Shown in pieces: positions 22,863 to 30,959 of a stretch of DNA of 64,000 bases (position 1 is its first letter; the number at the start of each line of letters is the position of its first letter). This DNA is from JAMCRM01 sp035561075 (GTDB lineage Bacteria; Acidobacteriota; Terriglobia; Bryobacterales; Bryobacteraceae), in NCBI GenBank assembly GCA_035561075.1, contig DATMYF010000062.1, positions 18,378-82,377 on the forward strand, in the 5' to 3' direction. The notes beneath the pieces were generated by a model that was not told the DNA's origin, searched no databases, and saw only the letters and a program-made list of their open reading frames with translations. The position numbers were made by a program, and so were the translations under genes.

Positions 22863-23729
22863 CTATTGCGCTGCCCGCCCGTGGGCTTGGTCGAAAGCGC
22901 CCAGGGCGCGGTCCGCGGGCCACCGCAGCCGCATATCGGCGCTCACCTCATCCAGCATCTCCATGGTGGCTACCCTGGATTCAACAGCGAATGCCGTAAG
23001 CAACAGATTGTCGCAAACGGCGTTAATGAGGCGGGGAATACCTTGCGTACGGGTGTGAATTTCAGTTAGTAAACGGACAGCAAAGACGGTTTGTTCCGAC
23101 AATCCGGCGTGTGCCAGGCGGGAGTCTATATATTGGGCAGTCTCGCCGCGGCTGAGGGGCGCCAGCGCGCAACGCAGCGCAATGCGCTGCTTCAACTGCC
23201 GGAATTCGGGAGCTTCGAGTTTACGGTCGAGTTCCGGCTGGCCGGCCAAAACAATTTGCAGCATTTTACCGGCGCGATTCTCAAGATTTCCGAGGAGCCG
23301 GATTTCCTCCAGTACGTCCCATTCAAGGTTCTGGGCTTCGTCGACAATGAGGACGGTGGTCTCCCCGGCAGAGGCGCGTTCAAGCAGGAGCTGATTCAAG
23401 CTGAACAGCACTTCGGTTTTCGATGTCCTGGAGCAGCGCAGATCCAGGTCGTAGGCGAGCATTTCGAAGAACTGTTGCACGCTAATCCGCGAATTGAAGA
23501 GGGAGGCGAAGCGGATGGATTCGGCATGCAGGAAATCCCGCAGGCACTCGAGCATCATGGTTTTGCCCGTGCCCACCTCGCCGGTGAGCACGATGAAGCC
23601 CTTGCGCCTCTGGACGCCGTAGACCAGGTTGGCGAGGGCCTCCTCGTGCTGCGCGCTCCGAAACAGGAACGTGGGGTCCGGGCTCAGATTAAACGGCTGT
23701 TCGGTAAATCCGAAAAACGCGTTGTACAT
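22863..23729 (-). CDS. ExeA/GspA-like AAA+ ATPase
   Basis: 288 aa from ATG 23729, giving the diagnostic N-terminus MYNAFFGFTEQPFNLSPDP shared by ExeA/MSHA-type ATPases. It has Walker A LTGEVGTGKT, Walker B TTVLIVDEAQNL and a sensor region GIPRLINAVCDNLLL. In the family these proteins assist secretion or pilus complexes, or act as regulators of exopolysaccharide export. No peptidoglycan-binding domain is appended, so this is the short form. It sits 103 nt downstream of infC on the same strand; the pairing looks accidental. The downstream AT-rich gap separates it from the repeat-peptide gene. Confidence 0.85.
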   Translation of the reverse strand: MYNAFFGFTEQPFNLSPDPTFLFRSAQHEEALANLVYGVQRRKGFIVLTGEVGTGKTMMLECLRDFLHAESIRFASLFNSRISVQQFFEMLAYDLDLRCSRTSKTEVLFSLNQLLLERASAGETTVLIVDEAQNLEWDVLEEIRLLGNLENRAGKMLQIVLAGQPELDRKLEAPEFRQLKQRIALRCALAPLSRGETAQYIDSRLAHAGLSEQTVFAVRLLTEIHTRTQGIPRLINAVCDNLLLTAFAVESRVATMEMLDEVSADMRLRWPADRALGAFDQAHGRAAQ

Positions 23730-23832
23730 GGGAGCAGACGCATGGTAGCACGTCGCAGACGGTTCCCCGGCATGACTGCCGCACGGACAGGGCAACGGAC
23801 CGTCCCCTGACAGGCGCGGTTCCGCTGCGGGC

Positions 23833-24432
23833 TCAGCCCTGGGCCGGCTGGGGCCTTGGCGGCGCCTTCTCGGGCGGCTTGTCCGGTTTGCCGCCCTTCA
23901 CGGGACTCAGCAAAATGTGGGCATTGCGGCCTTCCATGCGCGGCGAGCTCTCTGCCGTTCCGTAGCTGGAAAGGTCTTCGGCAAAGCGGGCAAGCAGCTT
24001 TTTGCCAAGGTCCGCATGCGCAATTTCGCGCCCGCGGAACTGCACGACCGCTTTCACGCGGTTGCCGTCCAGCAGGAAGCGAATGGCGTGCTTCTTCTTG
24101 AAGTCGTAGTCATGGTCGTCGGTGTTGGGCCGGAATTTCAGCTCTTTCACCTCTACCACGTGCTGTTTCTTCTTGGCCTCGTGCTGGCGCTTCTTCTGCT
24201 CGTACTGGTAATGGCCGAAATCCACGGCCTTGGCGACCGGCGGCACGGCCGTCGGCGCCACCACTACGAGATCCAGGCCCAACTCCTGGGCCTTGCGCAA
24301 AGCGGCCGAGGTCGGCATGACCTCGGTGGTCCCGTCCGGAAAGACCGCCCGGACTTCGCGAGCCCGAATGGCCTCGTTGACGTTTTCGCGGCGGTTCTGC
24401 CTGCGAGGAGGAAAGTGTCTGCCTGGAATCAT
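23833..24432 (-). CDS. infC: Translation initiation factor IF-3
   Basis: 199 aa. N-terminal domain NRRENVNEAIRAREVRAVFP, then the linker EQKKRQHEAKKKQHVVEVKELKFRP (read in pieces) with the conserved KELKFRPN segment. The C-terminal 30S-binding domain has HDYDFKKKHAIRFLLDGNRVK and FRGREIAH, with a Pro-rich tail. IF-3 prevents premature subunit joining and checks the start codon. ATG 24432 is used (ATG ATT), with no strong Shine-Dalgarno. In most bacteria infC is followed by rpmI and rplT; here neither is downstream, so the ribosomal operon has been split in this lineage. Confidence 0.95.
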   Translation of the reverse strand: MIPGRHFPPRRQNRRENVNEAIRAREVRAVFPDGTTEVMPTSAALRKAQELGLDLVVVAPTAVPPVAKAVDFGHYQYEQKKRQHEAKKKQHVVEVKELKFRPNTDDHDYDFKKKHAIRFLLDGNRVKAVVQFRGREIAHADLGKKLLARFAEDLSSYGTAESSPRMEGRNAHILLSPVKGGKPDKPPEKAPPRPQPAQG

Positions 24433-24631
24433 TCGACTATTTCAACGATGATAGCGGCCGGGAGGAACGGGGCGTGAGGATGCGGAAGGCCCTGCGACCT
24501 TCTCAGGTTGCGGTTTTGCGTGACGGAATTGTGCAATCTTGTGTCTGCCTGTCTAAGTGTACTGGGAATAGGGCCGCTTGTCCACTGGGATGATGGCCCA
24601 TAAGCTGTTAATTTCAGAAGTTCTCGCTGCA

Positions 24632-25543
24632 TCATACTCCCTTACCAATGTCCCGGTGGCTGACCTTGGTCTTAAAACCGGCTTCGGCCAGGTTCTTGCG
24701 TATCTGGTCCGCGATCATCACCGACCGGTGGTGGCCGCCGGTGCATCCAAACGAGATGGTGAGATAGCTCTTGCCCTCCCGGATGTAGTGTGGCAGCAGG
24801 TACACCAGCAACTCCGAGATGCGGTTGACGAATTCCACCGTCTGGGGAAACGAACGGATATACCGCGCCACCGCTGGATTTCGCCCGGTGAGGTTCTTGA
24901 AGCGCGGAATGTAGTTCGGGTTGGGGAGAAAGCGGACATCGAAGACCAGGTCGCTGTCGGCCGGCACGCCGTGGCGATAGCCGAAGCTGGTGACGTACAC
25001 CATGATCTGGGACGCCTCTCCCCCGCCGCGGAACCGCTCTCCGATGAATTCGCGCAACTCGTGAACGGTGAACTTCGAGGTATTGATGATGAGGTCCGCC
25101 ATGGCGCGGATGGGCGCCAGTTGCTTCCGTTCGGAGGCGATGGAATTGGTGATGGAGCGGTCCGTCCCGAGGGGGTGCGGCCGGCGCGTTTCGCTGAAAC
25201 GGCGAAGGATGGTGGATTCGGCCGCCTCGAGGAAGACAAGTTGGGCGTTCAAGGTTCGTTTCAGCTTCTTGAAGACCGCCGGAAGCCGTTGGAGCGCATC
25301 GCCCTCGCGCACGTCGACCACCAGGGCGGCGCAATGGGTCTTGGTGGAATCGCGCGTCAGTTCGGCGAACTTGGGGATCAGGTCCACCGGGAGGTTGTCG
25401 ACGGAGTAGTACCCCAGGTCTTCAAGGGCTCTCAGGACGGATCCTTTGCCCGAGCCGCTCAGCCCGGTGATAACCACCAGTTCGGCCGCGTTGCCGCCGG
25501 CCCCATTGGCGCCGACGGCTTCCACAGGATTCTTTTTCGGCAT
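24632..25543 (-). CDS. rapZ: RNase adapter RapZ / YvcJ-type GTP-binding protein
   Basis: 303 aa from ATG 25543. Walker A GLSGSGKG near the N-terminus, then the family segments DNLPVDLIPKF, THCAALVVDVRE and FLEAAESTILRRFSETRRPHPL. The C-terminal RNA-binding domain contains SFGYRHGVP, FDVRFLPNPNY and GCTGGHHRSVMIADQI. In enterobacteria RapZ directs RNase E to GlmZ and so controls GlmS; in other phyla the role is less clear. It follows hpf and rpoN, the conserved order of the rpoN operon (ptsN is absent). A TTG at 25558 overlapping the hpf stop is an alternative start. Confidence 0.93.
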   Translation of the reverse strand: MPKKNPVEAVGANGAGGNAAELVVITGLSGSGKGSVLRALEDLGYYSVDNLPVDLIPKFAELTRDSTKTHCAALVVDVREGDALQRLPAVFKKLKRTLNAQLVFLEAAESTILRRFSETRRPHPLGTDRSITNSIASERKQLAPIRAMADLIINTSKFTVHELREFIGERFRGGGEASQIMVYVTSFGYRHGVPADSDLVFDVRFLPNPNYIPRFKNLTGRNPAVARYIRSFPQTVEFVNRISELLVYLLPHYIREGKSYLTISFGCTGGHHRSVMIADQIRKNLAEAGFKTKVSHRDIGKGV

Positions 25544-25554
25544 CCGAGAGCGGT

Positions 25555-26115
25555 TCAAGCCTCCACGAGATCGAAGTTGCCGTCCCGCCGTCGGATGAGA
25601 ACTGCCACCTGATCGGTCTCGGCGTCAACATAGACCAGGTAATCGAGATCCTTTTCCATTTCGAGGAGGGCTTCGTCAAGCGTCATCGGCTTGCGGTGCT
25701 CGTGGTGATCGACGCGGAAGACCTGGCCGGCCTCCGCTTCGCCCTCCGGCGCGACTTCCGCTTCGGGCGGGTTCGGGGTCACCACCGATTCCGCGGTCTG
25801 GGAGCCCTTGCGGGGCAGACGCTTCAGGTCGCGCCAGCGCTCCCGCACCTTCACTGTCTGCTTCTCAAGCTTTTCGATGGCGGCATTCAGGGCGGTGAAC
25901 AGGTCCGGCCCCGATCCGACACCTACCAGGCGGTGATCGTAGTAATCCACCGTGATTTCGGCGTTATGGAGGTGGCGCTCGAGCGACAGCACCACGTGCG
26001 CCTCCTTCTCCTCTTTCCCGTCGAGGAGCTTTCCGATTTTCGCCAGTCCGGCTTCAACCTTCTTCAACTGGGCCGGAGCCAGTTCCACCTGCCTGCCTGT
26101 GTAGCTGACTTTCAT
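25555..26115 (-). CDS. hpf: Ribosome hibernation-promoting factor, long form
   Basis: 186 aa. The N-terminal S30AE domain (MKVSYTGRQVELAPAQLKKV, HNAEITVDYYDH, FTALNAAIEKLEKQTVKVRE) is joined by an acidic linker to the C-terminal dimerisation domain (KPMTLDEALLEMEKDLDYLVYV, VLIRRRDGNFDLVEA). The presence of both domains makes it the long HPF that forms 100S ribosome dimers on its own. GGAGGGACAGGCAAG precedes the ATG. It lies between rpoN and rapZ. Confidence 0.95.
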   Translation of the reverse strand: MKVSYTGRQVELAPAQLKKVEAGLAKIGKLLDGKEEKEAHVVLSLERHLHNAEITVDYYDHRLVGVGSGPDLFTALNAAIEKLEKQTVKVRERWRDLKRLPRKGSQTAESVVTPNPPEAEVAPEGEAEAGQVFRVDHHEHRKPMTLDEALLEMEKDLDYLVYVDAETDQVAVLIRRRDGNFDLVEA

Positions 26116-26175
26116 CTTGCCTGTCCCTCCAACCGCCGCTCCCTCCCGGGCGCGGTTCGGTTCGATGCCATCATA

Positions 26176-27750
26176 TTAGCTGCGAACACGGCGTTGATGC
26201 GTGGACGGGATTTTCATGTCCTCACGGTATTTTGCCACAGTCCGGCGGGTAACCTGAATGCCCTCCGACTGCAGTACCGCGGTGATCTGCTCGTCGGTGA
26301 GGGGGCGGCTCGCATCCTCCTCCTCAATCAACTTCTTCACTTTGCGCTTCAGCAGCAACAATGGAGTGTTGCTGCCGGAAGGGCCTTGCACCGCCTCGGA
26401 GAAGAAGTAACGCAGTTCGAAGACGCCCTGCGGAGTGTGCACGTACTTGCTGGCCACGGCGCGGCTGACGGTTGACGGGTGTACCCCGACCTCCTCGGCA
26501 ACCTCTTTAATCATCATGGGCCGGAGATGGTCGATGCCGTTGCTCAGGAACTCGGACTGGCGCCGCACGATGGCCTCGCAGACCTTCAGAATGGTCTGCT
26601 TGCGCTGCTCGATGTTCTTCATGAGCTGGATGGCCGATGTGTAGCGTTCCCGGACGTAGTCGCGCACTTCCTTGGTGGCACCGTTTTCCCGGTCGAGCAT
26701 GCGGCGGTACTGGGCATTCAGGCGCAGTTGCGGCACGTCCTCGTCATTCATCTGGATGATGTAGTGGTCGCCATCCTTGGTGAAGTAGACGTCCGGTTCC
26801 ACCAGCCGCGCGCCAGGCCCGGAATAACGAAGGCAGGGGCGCGGATTGAGGTGGCGGATCACCGACACGGCGATCTCGACGTGCTCGGGCGGGCGCCCTA
26901 AGACCTTGGCAAGCTCCCGGAACTGCCGCGTTTCGAGCAGGCGCAGGTGGTTGGCCACGATCTGCCAGGCCACTCCGCCCTTGCCGTTCATGCTTTCCAG
27001 TTGCAGCAGCAGGCACTCCCGCAGGTTGCGCGCGCCGACGCCGGCGGGGTCCAGCGCATGCACCACCCGCAACCCCTCCTCTACCTCCTCGGGGGTATGT
27101 TTGCCCACTTGGGCGATCTCTTCCAGCGTGGCCGAGAGATAGCCGTCCTCATCCAGGTTGCCGATGATGGACTCTGCGGCGTCGCGAATATTCTCCGGCA
27201 GTACCGTAACCGCGAGTTGCTGGTGGAGATAGTCCGTCAGGGTGACCGGGGCGGAGAGGAAGGTCTCAAACGACGGCTTCTCAACGGACTCCGAAGCGGG
27301 GCTCTTGTATCCCGGGTCCAGATAGTCATCAAAAAAGGTGCCGAAATCGATTTCGTCGAACGGATCCGCGGTGACGGGCGCCTCGGGCGGGTCGCCCGCG
27401 GTGGCATCGGCCGGGACCTCGGCGGCGTCGAAGAGCGTGGGGTTCAGGGAGGCTTCCGACCCGGCGCCGTCCAGCATTCCCTCACCGAGACCGGCGCCCA
27501 ATATCTGGGCGTCGGCGGGATCCTGTACGCGTTCGGGTTCCAAAAGCGGCAGCAGTTCGGCTGGAGAGACCTCGTCACCGGGCTCGTCAGTCGATTCTTC
27601 GAGGACCGGGTTTTTGACAATCTCCTGGTTGATCATCTCCTTCAGCTCCAGCCGGTTCAGTTGGAGCACGGTGACCATCTGAACCAGACCCGGAGTGAGG
27701 ATCTGCTTCTGCGCGACCTTTAGCTGAAGTCTTGGAGACAGCAAACTCAT
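26176..27750 (-). CDS. rpoN: RNA polymerase sigma-54 factor
   Basis: 524 aa. N-terminal activator-interacting region MSLLSPRLQLKVAQKQILTP followed by VQMVTVLQLNRLELKEMINQ. An acidic, Pro/Asp-rich region II is followed by the core-binding domain (ALDPAGVGARNLRECLLLQL) and the HTH (HPSTVSRAVASKYVHTPQGVF). The RpoN box TRRTVAKYRE near the C-terminus recognises the -24 element. It serves NtrC-type activators such as the one at 6012-7367. First gene of the rpoN-hpf-rapZ group on the minus strand. Confidence 0.97.
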   Translation of the reverse strand: MSLLSPRLQLKVAQKQILTPGLVQMVTVLQLNRLELKEMINQEIVKNPVLEESTDEPGDEVSPAELLPLLEPERVQDPADAQILGAGLGEGMLDGAGSEASLNPTLFDAAEVPADATAGDPPEAPVTADPFDEIDFGTFFDDYLDPGYKSPASESVEKPSFETFLSAPVTLTDYLHQQLAVTVLPENIRDAAESIIGNLDEDGYLSATLEEIAQVGKHTPEEVEEGLRVVHALDPAGVGARNLRECLLLQLESMNGKGGVAWQIVANHLRLLETRQFRELAKVLGRPPEHVEIAVSVIRHLNPRPCLRYSGPGARLVEPDVYFTKDGDHYIIQMNDEDVPQLRLNAQYRRMLDRENGATKEVRDYVRERYTSAIQLMKNIEQRKQTILKVCEAIVRRQSEFLSNGIDHLRPMMIKEVAEEVGVHPSTVSRAVASKYVHTPQGVFELRYFFSEAVQGPSGSNTPLLLLKRKVKKLIEEEDASRPLTDEQITAVLQSEGIQVTRRTVAKYREDMKIPSTHQRRVRS

Positions 27751-27865
27751 CTAGCCCTATGATATCACTCCCGGCCTTTTTCACCGCCTCCCCGGCGGAG
27801 TGTCCGGCAACTCACAAGTGCAGCCGGATCATACAGTAACGGAGGAACAAGCCGCGCGAGAGCGC

Positions 27866-27985
27866 GAAGCCTTCTAGCGTCCAGATGCCGGCTCGGGGCC
27901 GGTTCACGAACGTGGCGAAACTCTTGCCATCGGGCGAGAGGCTGATCTCGGCATCGCCGGAGAGCTTCAAGTCGGTAAGCACCTT
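27866..27985 (-). pseudogene. Fragment of a PD40/WD40-type protein C-terminus
   Basis: The minus strand reads KVLTDLKLSGDAEISLSPDG, KSFATFVNRPRAG and IWTLEGF in one frame. This looks like the last blade of a TolB/PD40 beta-propeller, as found at the end of many acidobacterial kinase-PD40 proteins (the final IW-x-LEGF is the typical ending in memory). No upstream propeller remains, and the frame continues past the normal end. It is probably a leftover of a deleted gene. Confidence 0.4.
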
Positions 27986-28079
27986 TGCGGCGCCGGTAGC
28001 GCTGGGCGATGCGGGACATCGGGGACGAGCCGCGACGCGGCAGATCAGCCGGCGTCGCCGCAACCGGTAGCAAGGGTTT

Positions 28080-28154
28080 GCGTTCGCCAGCATCGTTTCT
28101 CGTCGTCAACGATGAGCCCGCATCGCCTCCTCCTCGCGCCTCGCTGGCGAACGC
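28080..28154. repeat. Nested inverted repeat (75 bp palindromic element)
   Basis: GCGTTCGCCAGC (28080-28091) and GCTGGCGAACGC (28143-28154) are perfect 12-bp inverted repeats. Inside them CATCGTT (28091-28097) and AACGATG (28108-28114) form a second perfect stem. The outer arm ends exactly at the stop of the nucleotidyltransferase gene. It may be a terminator-like structure or a short REP/MITE-type element. Confidence 0.6.
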
Positions 28155-28699
28155 TAGAGCAGCCGGTCCAGAAGGTCCGCTACACCCAGACGGGGCGCCC
28201 ATTCGCGAAGGTAACTGGTGTCCAGTTGTTCGCCCTGCACGGCCACGATGCCACGGACATCATTCCATTGCCGCTCGGAAACGTCCCCTCCGGCCCGGTA
28301 CCAAATGAGCTTGCTCAGAATGGTGTCTTCGGGCGAGGCTATGGGGAACCGTACGGCTTCGTATTGGGCGGTTCTCCTGCGGGCGAACTGTAGTCGGGCG
28401 AAGGGATCGCCGGCGAGCGGGAAGATATCGAGCTTAAGGCTGCTGGCGAAGTGTATCAGATTGAATGCGCGGCCTGCGGCCAGGGCCTCTCGCATCATTT
28501 CCTCGTCGGCGTAGAATTCGCCCTTCAACTCCTGCGCGAAAGCCGGAACGATTTCGGGCGTCAGCGCCACAACCAGGTCTACGTCCATGGTGGTCCGCGG
28601 AAGCCCGTGCACGGAAGAGGCTACAGAACCGCACACGTAGTATGGGATACCCAGGCTCTCAAGCACGGCCAGGAGCCGGGTGAGGCCCGCCGCGATCAT
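28154..28699 (-). CDS. Nucleotidyltransferase-fold protein (DUF6036/AbiEii-like)
   Basis: 181 aa. The nucleotidyltransferase signature is VCGSVASSVHGLPRTTMDVD: the GS motif followed by Asp-x-Asp. Later segments AFNLIHFASSLKLDIFPL (third acidic residue) and SPEDTILSKLIWYRAGGDVSERQWNDV are typical of the minimal nucleotidyltransferase group that includes AbiEii-like toxins. It should bind NTP/Mg2+ and could modify RNA or protein. It is translationally coupled (ATGA overlap) to the small protein encoded upstream, as in two-gene toxin-antitoxin-like cassettes; that function is inference. Confidence 0.75.
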   Translation of the reverse strand: MIAAGLTRLLAVLESLGIPYYVCGSVASSVHGLPRTTMDVDLVVALTPEIVPAFAQELKGEFYADEEMMREALAAGRAFNLIHFASSLKLDIFPLAGDPFARLQFARRRTAQYEAVRFPIASPEDTILSKLIWYRAGGDVSERQWNDVRGIVAVQGEQLDTSYLREWAPRLGVADLLDRLL

Positions 28700-28986
28700 C
28701 GGTGGGCCTCGGGGTCCCAGCCGTAGGCGGCTATCATGGTCCCGCGGTCGAGGCGCCGGGCCGCCGCACGCATGAAGATTTCGCGATCGCTCGCGTCAGG
28801 GTGCCGCTGGCGCTCACCAGTCTCGGCCAGTTTTATCGCGAAGTCAGTGAGCCGGCAGACCGTCGCGAACTTCTCCCCGGGGGACATCCGGCGCTGAGCC
28901 TCCAGGAAGACATGGAGTGCTCGCGGGTCCGTGTCGGAAAACCAGTCGGACGTGCCGCCCTCGTGGATTCGGTTGCCCTGGGCCAT
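28696..28986 (-). CDS. Small helical partner protein of the nucleotidyltransferase
   Basis: 96 aa from ATG 28986. Segments SDTDPRALHVFLEAQRRMSP, GEKFATVCRLTDFAIKLAET and IFMRAAARRLDRGTMIAAYG are helical and charged. Proteins of this type commonly lie directly before the nucleotidyltransferase family in this position, and the stop overlaps the next start. No DNA-binding motif is evident. It may regulate, inhibit or assist the partner. Confidence 0.6.
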   Translation of the reverse strand: MAQGNRIHEGGTSDWFSDTDPRALHVFLEAQRRMSPGEKFATVCRLTDFAIKLAETGERQRHPDASDREIFMRAAARRLDRGTMIAAYGWDPEAHR

Positions 28987-29076
28987 AGAATGTGCTCTCT
29001 CCACCCGGGCGCGGCGGAAATGCGGGGCCCGGATTCCTGCCCATAGTACAATGAAAGCAACGGAGTTGGTCACCAG

Positions 29077-30942
29077 ATGAGTTTTCCTATTGCCGCGGTG
29101 CTGTCCTCGCTCGCGGTTCTCTCGTTCCCTGCGTATGCCGCGGGAACCGCACCCGCCCGCCCTAAAGCAGGCCCGGTCGAGATCATGAAGTCCTCAGAGC
29201 TGAAGCCGGGAATGAAGGCTACCGCCTGGACCGTGTTTTCCGGCACCGAGCCGGAAGCGATCCCGGTGGAGATTATCGGGCTCTGGAAGAATGCCTGGGG
29301 CCCCAGGCAGGATGTAATCCTGGGGAAGATGGGGGGAAAGGCAGCGCGCACCAATGTCGCTGGAGGGATGAGCGGCAGCCCGGTCTACATCGACGGGAAA
29401 CTGATCGGCGCGGTGGCACTTCGGCTGAGCGTCTTTTCTCCGGACGCGATCTGCGGCATAACCCCGATTGAACTGATGCTTGAGATCAATCAGTTCGATT
29501 ACAGCCGTCCGGCCGACGCCCGTGCTCCGGGTAAGGGCACGCCGCAACAGCGCGTGGCGGAAGTCCCCGGGGAGGTGCTGGCGCAAGTAGTGGCCGCCGG
29601 AGCCGCGCCGTCCCTGCCGCAGCAGTTCCCCACCATGGTGCCGATCGAGACGCCCCTGACGCTCGCCGGCTTCACCGAAGATACTCTGCGGGAGTTCGGC
29701 CCCTTCTTCCGGCAGTTGGGCGTATCGGCGGTGCAGGGCGGCGCGGGCAGCGCCATCCACACCACGAAACCCGCACCCGGCTGGCGCAACGCACTGCAGC
29801 CCGGCGATGCCGTGGCGGGCGTGCTGGTCTCCGGCGATATGAGCATGACTGGGATGGGGACTGTCACGTATAACGACGGCAAACGCGTACTGGCGTTCGG
29901 GCATCCATTCTTTAATTTGGGTCCGGTGAATATGCCGATGGCCAAGGGGGAGGTGCTGATGACCTTGTCGTCGGCTTTTCAGCCCAACAAGTTTGCGAAT
30001 GCCACGGAGTTCGTCGGGGCGCTGCAGCAGGACCGGCATAGCGGCATCATGGGGGTGCTGGGCGAATCGTCGCGGATGATTCCCGTCAGTGTGAAGGTGC
30101 GATCTTTCGACAACGCCAACCAGGTGCGCAGCCAAAAGGACCTGCGCTTCCAGGTCTTTGTGCAGCAGAAATGGACGCCGTACCTGATGATGGTGACGCT
30201 GTTCAATTCGATCTCCGGGCTGAACGAATCCATGGAGGAGGCCACCTACCGGCTGAGCGGCAACGTGGAACTAGAGGGGCAGGGAAAGATCTCACTCTCC
30301 ACCATGCAGACTGCCGGCGAGATGCCGGTTCCACCCACTATGCTGCTGGCGGGATGGTGGGGCGACAAGTTCAACCGCCTTTATCTGAATGCCGTGAAGA
30401 CGCCGGACGTGCGCAGTGTAAACGTCACGGTGGACCTCATCCCCGAGCGCCGCGTGGCCTCGATCGAGAACGCGTGGGTGGCCAGTCCGGAAGTGCGGGC
30501 GGGAGACGAGGTGCCGGTGAAGGTGGTGTTGCGGCCCTACCGCGGGGAACGCATCGAGCGCGATTTTCGGGTGAAGCTCCCGGTAGGCCTGCCCAAGGGC
30601 GACCACCGCATCCTGCTCAGCGACAGCGACACCGTCAACCGCTTGCAGAACATGGCGGGGTACATGAACCGCTTCATGGACCTGCCCCAGACCGTATCGC
30701 TGATGAACCAGGAGCGCAGCAATAATAAGCTGTACGTCTCGCTGGTGGAGCCGAGCCCGACGGCGTACTACGATGACAAGACGCTGCCGAGCCTGCCCTC
30801 GTCGGTGCTGAATGTGATGCAGGCGGGGCGCGCTCCGAACCGCAACATGATCACTTCGCCCGAGACGGCGTCGGAGCAGATGGCGCTGCCGTTCGATTAC
30901 GTGGTAACCGGCAGCTACAGCCTCAAAATCACAGTAAAGTAA
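29077..30942 (+). CDS. SpoIVB-type (S55) peptidase domain protein, exported
   Basis: 621 aa. A signal peptide (MSFPIAAVLSSLAVLSFPAYA) precedes the S55 domain. The nucleophile region is NVAGGMSGSPVYIDGKLIGA, preceded by LKPGMKATAWTVFSGTEPEA and followed by the conserved VLAFGHPFFNLGPV segment. In spore formers SpoIVB cleaves a regulator of pro-sigmaK; in Acidobacteriota, where there is no sporulation, S55 proteins are common and uncharacterised. The C-terminal ~250 residues are beta-rich. A beta-propeller gene begins 17 nt downstream and is surely co-transcribed. Confidence 0.85.
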   Translation: MSFPIAAVLSSLAVLSFPAYAAGTAPARPKAGPVEIMKSSELKPGMKATAWTVFSGTEPEAIPVEIIGLWKNAWGPRQDVILGKMGGKAARTNVAGGMSGSPVYIDGKLIGAVALRLSVFSPDAICGITPIELMLEINQFDYSRPADARAPGKGTPQQRVAEVPGEVLAQVVAAGAAPSLPQQFPTMVPIETPLTLAGFTEDTLREFGPFFRQLGVSAVQGGAGSAIHTTKPAPGWRNALQPGDAVAGVLVSGDMSMTGMGTVTYNDGKRVLAFGHPFFNLGPVNMPMAKGEVLMTLSSAFQPNKFANATEFVGALQQDRHSGIMGVLGESSRMIPVSVKVRSFDNANQVRSQKDLRFQVFVQQKWTPYLMMVTLFNSISGLNESMEEATYRLSGNVELEGQGKISLSTMQTAGEMPVPPTMLLAGWWGDKFNRLYLNAVKTPDVRSVNVTVDLIPERRVASIENAWVASPEVRAGDEVPVKVVLRPYRGERIERDFRVKLPVGLPKGDHRILLSDSDTVNRLQNMAGYMNRFMDLPQTVSLMNQERSNNKLYVSLVEPSPTAYYDDKTLPSLPSSVLNVMQAGRAPNRNMITSPETASEQMALPFDYVVTGSYSLKITVK

Positions 30943-30959
30943 TTACGAACGCCACTTCA

